Source of the DNA: Latrodectus hesperus
Taxonomy: Eukaryota; Arthropoda; Arachnida; Araneae; Theridiidae
Assembly: GCA_037975125.1 (NCBI GenBank)
Contig: CM075851.1
Coordinates: 122,453,464 to 122,517,463, forward strand
Direction: 5' to 3'
Length of the DNA stretch: 64,000 nucleotides
Shown here: piece by piece, positions 55,800-64,000 of the stretch
Layout: each line of letters begins with the position of its first letter
How positions within the stretch are numbered: the stretch's first letter is position 1
Notes under the pieces: model-generated
Seen by the model: the letters and a program-made list of their open reading frames with translations, nothing else
What the model was told of the DNA's origin: nothing
Databases searched by the model: none
Program-made: the position numbers and the translations under genes

Positions 55800-57955
55800 T
55801 TATATATAAAACTTAACATAAATTAATTATTTAAAATTAAATTAAATTTCAAAATAAATATTAATTGGTGTTTAATTATATTTCATTTCATTGAATTAAA
55901 TAATAAATATAATAATTTTAAATTGAATTAAATAATAAATTAAATTAATAAAATATTATTTAATTTAATATTATTAAATATATTAATAAAATATATAATT
56001 TATTATTTAATTTAATTATTAATTAACATATAAATTAAAGTAATAAAAAGTTAAATTAATAAAAATAAATACTATTTGGTGTTTAATTTAATTTCTAAAG
56101 AATATATATATATAAAAATTATAAATATAACTCAAAATTTATTTAAAAATTAAATTGTCAACACATATTATAAAAAAATAAATAAATAAAAATGTTTTAA
56201 ATTATGGTCTTAATAAATTGTCAACTCATTAAAAAAATATTAAATAAGAATGTCTTAATTTAACGTCTAAATTAGTTTATATTTGAAAATCGATGTATTT
56301 TGGTCCCTCTAAATTTATGTAATATTTTTTTTAACTTCTCTCTTAACAACTTCTGAAATAACAATCTGCACATGCTGAGAAAGCAGTGATGTGTTAAAAA
56401 GGCATAAAATGTGACACCATTTTGTGATGCCATAAAAATGTGATGCAATTTTTTAATTCAGAGATAGTAACGTGATTGTGCACTATTCATCAAGTCCACG
56501 CTGCAGAAATAGTTGTCGTTTTGGTTACTAGTGTTAACGAGCTTCTAAAATCCAACAAGAAGTTTTATATCGCAATCAAAAATAATCCATTACTTATTTT
56601 AGAAATAGACGTGTTATTATTACCAAAGAAAGCTGCAATCATCTGATATGATAAACCAGAATCTCTGTGACACAAAATTCAACTTCTAACAATGACAGAA
56701 ATACATTGAGCTCTTGTTCTCGTGTTACATGAGGCATCATGACAATTCTTCTATGGGTAAAATATTTAAACGAAATTTATGTATGAGAAACTTGTTGTAA
56801 ACAATTTATTTATTTAACCACAATACGGGTGTAGATACTATTACTTATTTTTCGTAAATGTAATGTAATCATTTGCATATAACAGCTTTATTTTTCTAGT
56901 CTTGTAAATTTCCTCTCAATACAGAAATTCTTCATTGTAATAAAATTATATTCAACAGTTTCACATTTACTAAGCTAGTTTTTGTATTTTGATTGTGCTT
57001 GATAAATAAAATAGGAAATCATTAAACTAATTCTGTAATGAAATTATACAGTTTATTAAGAAAAGATCTAAATGAGTTCCATTAATAAAAAAATCTAAGT
57101 TTTTTTTTTCTAAAATTACCTTTTTTGATTTCAACTCTTATAAAAATATATTGAATGTTAGTGGTGAAATATATAAAATTAATTGTCTTCAAAAAAATTA
57201 ATAAAACAGTCCTATAATCTCAAAATCATATTTCTTATGACTGATTGAATAATTCAAACATACTTAGTATTAGTAAGCATATTGAATAGCATAAAGACGA
57301 AAAATTTATATAATTTAGTATTGTCAATAATATTTTCTGAAGTATTGCATACATATTTTATTCAAGTATCTTAATATTTGTAATAAATAAACATTTCCTA
57401 AATTCTTGATTTAATACGCATTTCTATTCCCTTTTATTAGATTTTGGGAATTTTGATTTTGGAAATATCAGATACTCTTTAGGCTTATCCAGTTTAAATT
57501 ATTTCAGTGAAACATACATGCATGAAATTAAAATATATTGTTTGCAAGCGTTATTAAGATAAAATGATAAGGTATTTGTATTTATTACGAGCACTGTTTG
57601 AAATATATTAGAAATATTTACATTCAAATACCTAAATGACAGAATGAATACATTTGATTTTGTTTCAGTATGGAAGATTTCAAAACTAAATTATTTTGGC
57701 TTTGACTCAGTTGACTTTCAAATGTAAAATTTTTGCACAAAAGCAATATGTTTTAAAATATTTGTAAATTCAAACACAGATACTTAAAAGCTTATTATTT
57801 GCATCTCCATATGAACAAAAAAAACAATGTGAAGTAGAAAGCTTTAAAAATTTCATTGCGAATGAAATGAATGAAATATAAATAAGTGTAATGAGAAAAT
57901 AAGTATAAAACTTATAATAACTCCTTAAATATTGCTGTACAAAATAAGAGCATAT
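55800..57955. other. AT-rich stretch with a weak transposase trace
   Basis: 55800-56260 is extreme AT low-complexity sequence. On the minus strand at about 56740-56570, MPHVTREQELNVFLSLLE and, after a frame change, SGLSYQMIAAFFGNNNTSIS resemble the N-terminal helix-turn-helix of a Tc1-like transposase. The rest of that element is not seen. 56800-57955 holds nothing I recognise. Confidence 0.35.
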
Positions 57956-58282
57956 CATAAAGTTGAATTGCACAACTAAAAATGATATGTGGGTTGAAAA
58001 GCGAATAAAATTGTTGATCAATAACATTACCAGTAATTTCTGTTTTATTACAATTGATAGATAAAACTAATATAATTGGATATAGATAAAAATATTTTTA
58101 TGCATCTTCCCTCACAGCAGTCATAAAGTTAAGTCCAGTTAAAAATGATATGAAGGTTGAGAGCTAATAAAATTGTTGATCAGTGATATTGTCAGTAATT
58201 TTCATTTTATTATGATTGATAGATAAAAATGAAATGATTGGTTATTGATACGGATTTTTTAATAGCGTGTTCCCTCACAACA
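57956..58282. repeat. Diverged tandem duplication, about 165-bp unit
   Basis: Copy one (57956-58121) and copy two (58122-58282) share AAAAATGATATG, AATAAAATTGTTGATCA, TTGATAGATAAAA and TCCCTCACA in the same order, with many substitutions. This is an old duplication with no coding content. Confidence 0.85.
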
Positions 58283-58430
58283 GGAAGCTGTATGTATCTG
58301 ATAAAATTTTACCTCTGAGAGTTACTTTTCTCATTGCGAAGAAAGACAAGTCAGTTTTCCTAGTTTTTGAAAGATCCTAGTTTTTTAAAAGGCAGTCGTT
58401 AACCGATGGAGCTCAGATTAATGAAGTATT

Positions 58431-58548
58431 ATTGTCAAATAAAGCTTGTTTCTGGAAAATTTCATATAAATGCCTCTAATGGTAGTATATGTTCGTTTTA
58501 ATATCAACCAGTGCAAGTATTAACAACGGGATGAATTTAAGCGAAACA
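58431..58548. repeat. 118-bp direct repeat, left copy
   Basis: Matches 59057-59174 with two substitutions and no indel. Together they bracket a 508-bp segment with a LINE C-terminal fragment. Confidence 0.95.
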
Positions 58549-58779
58549 GTATTATTTCTTGAGTATAGGACGATTTTTCAATATTTACAGAATGATATAA
58601 CCCATTTTTAACCCAATTAACAGTTATGGATTGAGCAAGTGTATAACATGATCCAGCTCTATCTTGATGATTGCATTGCTCCAAAATACTGACTTGCTTC
58701 TGAAAGAAACATGACCTTGTCATAAGGAGGGGTGAGATGCAGCTTCTCTTTATATGGGGATTCAATCATCATAAAAATA

Positions 58780-59050
58780 GAAGTTCATTCGCCCTCAACT
58801 GTGGCAGAGCCTCTAGAACCGCAATTTCCAGAACAGCAAGCGGTCACACTAGGGGTCTCACGTATTTCGCAGGCAGGAAAATCTTTGAGGTCTGCTCTAA
58901 TTGTAAAACTGAACAGACTTCTCCTAATCACATCCTCGATTGTTTGGGACTTTCCAGAGAGAATATATACTTATCCTCCCCTCTGGTCCTTGATTTCCTT
59001 AGAGTCAACGATATGATGGCTCCTTGTCCGACTTCGTCAGACAGTTGGAG
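58780..59050 (+). pseudogene. Non-LTR retrotransposon C-terminal fragment
   Basis: Part of a 122-codon frame reads RASRTAISRTASGHTRGLTY, then KIFEVCSNCKTEQTSPNHIL with DCLGLS. This is the Cys/His cluster (C-x2-C, then H and C) that closes many LINE polyproteins after RNase H. The last 16 codons of the frame belong to the right copy of the 118-bp repeat, not to the LINE. No polymerase remains, and the earlier part of the bracketed segment is not recognisable. Confidence 0.5.
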
Positions 59051-59056
59051 GATAAG

Positions 59057-59174
59057 ATTGTCAAATAAAGCTTGTTTCTGGAAAATTTCATATAAATGCC
59101 TCTAGTGGTAGTATATGTTCGTTTTAATATCAACCAGTACAAGTATTAACAACGGGATGAATTTAAGCGAAACA
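59057..59174. repeat. 118-bp direct repeat, right copy
   Basis: See 58431-58548. Either a very long target duplication of the LINE fragment or a local segmental duplication. Confidence 0.95.
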
Positions 59175-59308
59175 ACAACATGATCTTGTTATTGCACTAT
59201 CTAAAATTGTTATTTAAAATTTTCTAACTACATAGAAAAATTATAAAACATTAAGTTAAAGTGAGTTATAATCAGATTTCAAGTATATAAAACATAGAAA
59301 AGCACTAA

Positions 59309-59732
59309 ATAAATATCAAGAATGTTAATAAAAAGTTGGATTTTGCATGTTTAATCAACCTTTCTATTGAAGTTATGTGTATTTCTCAACAAAGTTTTCT
59401 TTATCTTATCATTATTAATATATGAATAAATTTTGATATCTGTTATCAAATAAATGTCTAGAATGTTAATAAAAAGTTGGATTTTGCATGTTTAATCAAC
59501 CTTTCTATTGAAATTATGTGTATTCCTCAACAAAGTTTTCTTTATCTTATCATTATTAATATATGAATAAATTTTGATATCTGTTATCAAATAAATGTCT
59601 AGAATGTTAATAAAAAGTTGGATTTTGCATGTTTAATCAACCTTTCTATTGAAATTATGTGTATTCCTCAACAAAGTTTTCTTTATCTTATCATTATTAA
59701 TATATGAATAAATTTTGATATCTGTTATCAAA
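59309..59732. repeat. Tandem triplication, 141-bp unit
   Basis: AATGTTAATAAAAAGTTGGA begins at 59321, 59462 and 59603. Copies two and three are nearly identical; copy one has a few differences (GAAGTTATG versus GAAATTATG). The unit is AT-rich and non-coding, and unrelated to the 142-bp satellite at 30371. Confidence 0.96.
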
Positions 59733-59734
59733 GT

Positions 59735-61850
59735 TTAAGCAACAAATTCTATCAATGTTTATAATTTGAGTAATTGACTGCAGTCAATATTACTCCAATC
59801 TGTGTTACTAATATTAATAACATCATGACACTTTATACTATATGCTTATATTAGATTAAGTAAACCTTCCTTTATTTTAAAAATACTATGTTTGCTCATA
59901 CTTTGCCAGAACTGTAATGCAAATATTGAATTTACTATCTAAATGAAAGTAATATGTATGAAATAATTTACTTTAGTTAAAGTGTTAATATAATTCATTT
60001 ATATTATTCATTACAAGCATGCACAATGTATAGTAAGTGAAATTCACTTTATTTGGAAAAATTATTTATGCAATCTTTCATTATATATTTTAGTTTCTTA
60101 TAGTTTAAGAAACGCGTTGTTAAGAAACAGGAGTCATGTTTCCATGAATTATAAATACATATATTAAAATGAAATTGAAATAGACGTAACAAAGTTAATT
60201 AGCTTTTATTGGCTCTAATTCTGAATTCAATGAAACAAACTTTTAAATGTGAATTGATTTTGCTCTCACACGAAAAGGAGGACTCCTCATAAATAAGTAC
60301 ATTTTGTTATTACTTTTTATTCAGATAATTTATTAATTTAAAATCAGTAATTTATTCATTAAATTCCAAAAATGATATTACTTAAAACTGTATTTCACAA
60401 TGCTAATAAATGAATTCTGTGACTTTCAACTAGAATATTAATACTAAAAATCTAGTAATTTTTATTTTATTTCAAAAGTTTAAAGAATTTAAAAAATGAA
60501 TGAAAGAAATTTGCGTCGTTAAAGAAATAAGTTTGAATAAAAGTTAAGAAAAAGAGTTCCAAATACTAGTTCAATTTCTAACATTTTATTCTAAAAGTAC
60601 TCGAGGGAATTCTAGTTTTCAAAGAATAGCCATTTGCATGTATAATATGTAGGGCAAATCTTTTTTAAACTATGTACTGCTTATTTCATTTTAATCTCAG
60701 TTCTTATGGAAGTTTAAAAAAAAAAAAAACTCTTGTGAAATGTTTCTATGGATGGTACCTAAATTTTTTATTCAATATAAGATATATTTTGAGTTCCGCA
60801 GATTTTATTTTTGCATTGAATTTTATATCAAAATAAAGATTAAATTGTTACGAAAAGAAAGGAAGTTTAAATTTTACACTAATGATCTACTTTATTCTCC
60901 CTATAAAAGTATTCTATAAATTTTACCATTTTATCAATCTATATTGGACTTTAAGTTATCTATGTTTTTTAAAATTTTTCGCGTACACAAAGAAGTGAGC
61001 GATATTTCTTAAAATAGTATTTTTTTTAGCTTTTAAAAATTTTAATTTAACTTTAATTTGAAATTTTAAGAAAGATTAAATTATTGCTTTTGGTTTAAAG
61101 TATGATAAAATAAATTTGTCTGATTTTAAGCGAATTACCAGTTTTTAAACCAAGAATAAAGTTCAACATTTGTATCAGGAGACTAAACACCTTTTTAATA
61201 TGTACATAAAACTTAGTTTCTTTTTTTATCATCATTCATATTTTATTGATATAGCTATTATAACTAACAATGGTAGATACTTTAGCTACTTGTTTTATCA
61301 TCATCCACATTTTACAAGAAGCTGTATTTATTCATTTGATATTCATTTGATATTTTGTTAAATTTAGGAAGTATAAATCAATAAAATGGCAACATGAGAA
61401 TTATTTATATTTTCCATAATGATAAGCACAATTTTACGTTTTAAAATAAGTGAACATTTTTAAAATATAATATACAAATTTCTCTCCTTTTTTAAATTCG
61501 ATTCTTTGTTACTTAATTCGGTTACTAATTATAATTCCTAGAAATATATTTGTATCAGTATTTAAATTTGCACCTGCAATTTACCAATCAAAATAATGTA
61601 AAGCAATGATCCCACTACTTTTAAAGTCAAAAAATATAATTTCTTTACCACGACTTATACAATTTCTAGTAGTACATCAAAGGAACGCATCTAGTATTTT
61701 AACTGAAAAGCAGTAATAGTTTTAATTTAATCTGATTAGTTTTATAATATGAGACGTATATATTATTTATTGGTTTATTAAATGTGAATCAATTTTACAA
61801 CCAACATTTAAAATAATATTCTTAACACTAGGTAAAATATTTACAATATG
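59735..61850. other. AT-rich non-coding stretch
   Basis: No gene or element recognised. Confidence 0.55.
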
Positions 61851-61855
61851 TTTTT

Positions 61856-61973
61856 GTTGTTACTTATGACACTTGGACAAGCCAAGCTAACTATGCCTTG
61901 GCAATGCGAATTTAAGTCAATTGGGGCATCTTTCTTTTTATCGGAGCACCATAAAGGTGAAAGTACGACTTTT
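61856..61973 (-). mobile_element. SINE 3' fragment, same family as 55456
   Basis: Shares ACACTTGGACAAGCCAAGCT, then ACTATGCCTTGG, AATTTAAGTCAATTGGG and GGTGAAAGTACGACTTT with 55464-55575. The tRNA-like head is missing. GC-richer sequence continues to about 62050 and may be further family sequence. Confidence 0.85.
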
Positions 61974-62054
61974 TCTCTTCAAATCCTTCAATAGATGGCA
62001 GCACCAGAGGATCTATTCCCTCAATTTTGGCATTGATCTGAAGGGGTACATATG

Positions 62055-64000
62055 AAGTGATAAGTTTCTATTGTTCTTATTTGTTCCAAAATAGTTATTA
62101 AATGTGTTCAAATAAATAACTTTTTTTAAATTAAAAAGAACTATTGTTTTGAGTTAATTTAAAAACAAAAACAATATTTTAGTTAATGGGTAAATCACTC
62201 ACTCTCTCTCTTTCTTAGGAAAAATTTTTAAATGTATTTCGCAATAGTTTTCTGCTACAATGTATTTATAATCTATCATTATTCCATGTCATTTTGATAG
62301 CAATCACTATTTTTGAAATGAATGATGCAAACTTATAAATTTCTTCTAGTGGATAATTAGATGATTGGAAATACTTGTATTGTTTGTAGCAATGAAATAA
62401 ACATTTATATTTGTTAGTGCAATAAAAGTAAATAGAATAAAAAGTTATAGTATAGGAATTTTTAATATGAATGAAATAATAAATGTAGATTTTCCGCAGA
62501 GTGCATGTCAAGTTAAGTTCAACTTTATTTAAAATAGTCTGCTGTGATTACGATCCAAATAGACTATTAAATTTTACATCTAACTAAATGTAGAAAATAT
62601 GTTATTTATATGTTGTTTAATTATCTATCAAATATAATACAACATTTTAGAATTTATTTATAATTAAATTTTGTAGAATTTCTGATCAATGAACATAATA
62701 CAGAAAAGTTTAGTAATAAAAAAAAACAAATGTATTACATTCATATCTAAAAATATATACTAAGAACGCATTGATTAAGAGTAACATTTTTCCCATTAAT
62801 ATTTTAATATACCAACAAAAGATACGTTTCTATTTCTGAAGTAAAGATAAAAGTATATTTACAACTTTACTATACTTCAAACAATAGAAAAATGCATTGG
62901 GAAAAACAATTTGGTATTGATTTTCTCAGCATATTTCATCATGGAAATAATCTGAAAGAAATATTTTTCCACTGTGTTTCTTATAAATCCTTTTTTATAT
63001 TAAAAAAAATTTCGATGTACACAAAATATTAGTATTTTTTTATTATTTTTGCCTTCAAGAGAAAATCTCTTTCTGAATACATGTCAGCATCATTTGCTGG
63101 AAAAATTACACAGTTGAACATTTTCTTTTTTTGTATTTCAGAAAAGAACTAAATACTTTTAATGCGCTTATACTTTTTAAACGAAAATATTTAAAAACAA
63201 GACTTGTGAAAATAAATTATATTTGTATTTTTTTCTTGAAAAAAGTTTTGTAAAGCTGCTATTTTGTACTATTTCCTTTTACTATAGCATAAAAAGTTAA
63301 ATTTTCAAAAAATATAGAAGGATTTACACGAGATATTTTATATCACCTCACATTTAAAAAATAATAGTCACATAATAAATTATTAAGTTAAGTAAAAAAT
63401 ATGATAATAATTATATTGCAAATTCTAAATTCACAATTGTTACAAATGTATTGTAAAAGGTTTAATTGTTCAAAATATTATATACCTAAATATTTGAACT
63501 ACTACTTTATTTTTAGAATATTAATTTAAATTTACCGGAATAAAATGGATTTAGTTATATAAAAATTTTAATTCTGTAGATAAAAATATTCTGGTTATTT
63601 TGAAATAAATTTGATAGTTTTTTATTGTTTAAAATATTACATTAGTTTAAATATTATTCTTAATATTGTTTTAAGCATTTCGCAAATATTATTCTTAAAA
63701 TTGTTTTAAGCATCATTTTTGTTCTGAAATACACGTTTTATAATCGCAGTTATAATTATTTATTTACATTTTTGAGTTGCGATAATGTATATCAATGAAC
63801 TATAAAGCATTCCTAATCTCCAGATTATAGTAAATTTTAAATATTATTTCAATACAAAAATAAAATCTAGTGTACCTCCCTCATGTTTGCTAAATACACT
63901 TACGCCCCATATGTTTCAACAACAATTTTGCGATATTTTAGTTTTCATAATATTTAGATATTCTTTACATACATTCATTACACAATATTACATATTAATC
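62055..64000. other. AT-rich non-coding stretch
   Basis: Nothing recognised up to the window end. Confidence 0.55.

Overview
This is a very AT-rich eukaryotic nuclear window (about three quarters A+T by eye) with no operons, no Shine-Dalgarno sites and almost no coding sequence. The content is arthropod-like: one exon of an RDL-type GABA-gated chloride channel with GT-AG splice sites, three decayed families of Tc1/mariner transposons, tRNA-derived SINEs, RNase H-bearing non-LTR retrotransposon tails, a solo LTR and many long (AT)n arrays. A spider or another arachnid is my best guess, from the base composition and mobile-element mix; I cannot prove the species.

The only host gene part I can name is a 220-bp exon at 18759-18978 on the minus strand, coding the end of the ligand-binding domain, M1 and most of M2 of the channel. 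Tens of kilobases around it are probably intron or intergenic DNA. On the plus strand, 36.8-41.1 kb holds a weaker set of clues to a second transcription unit. These are a CRE-containing promoter-like island, a candidate exon at 38872-38966, and a 291-bp segment duplicated at 39550 and 40975. That segment carries a short open frame in which all five differences in the first 15 codons are synonymous.

Region by region: 1-10 kb has two opposite-facing copies of a MITE with 8-bp target duplications, a broken mariner (DD34D type) and an LTR-like fragment. 12.7-15.3 kb has a SINE, a non-LTR 3' tail and a full-length dead maT-type element (DD37D spacing) inserted next to an (AT)n array. 18.7-20.2 kb has the channel exon, followed by an unusual foldback with 80-bp perfect arms enclosing two abutting smaller hairpins (a T shape). 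23.2-24.2 kb is a solo LTR. 30.4-31.3 kb is a 142-bp-period satellite. 36.4-36.7 kb is a GC-rich foldback-like island. 42.6-43.5 kb is a non-LTR 3' end. 47.6-51.3 kb has tRNA-like SINEs and an unclassified unit with a TATA box. 54.2-55.8 kb is a Tc1 element apparently carrying two SINE insertions. 58-59.7 kb has local tandem duplications and another non-LTR C-terminal fragment.

Nothing here forms a working pathway. The mobile elements are all visibly broken or non-autonomous. The most useful leads are the channel exon, the T-shaped foldback, the duplicated putative exon pair and the MITE family.
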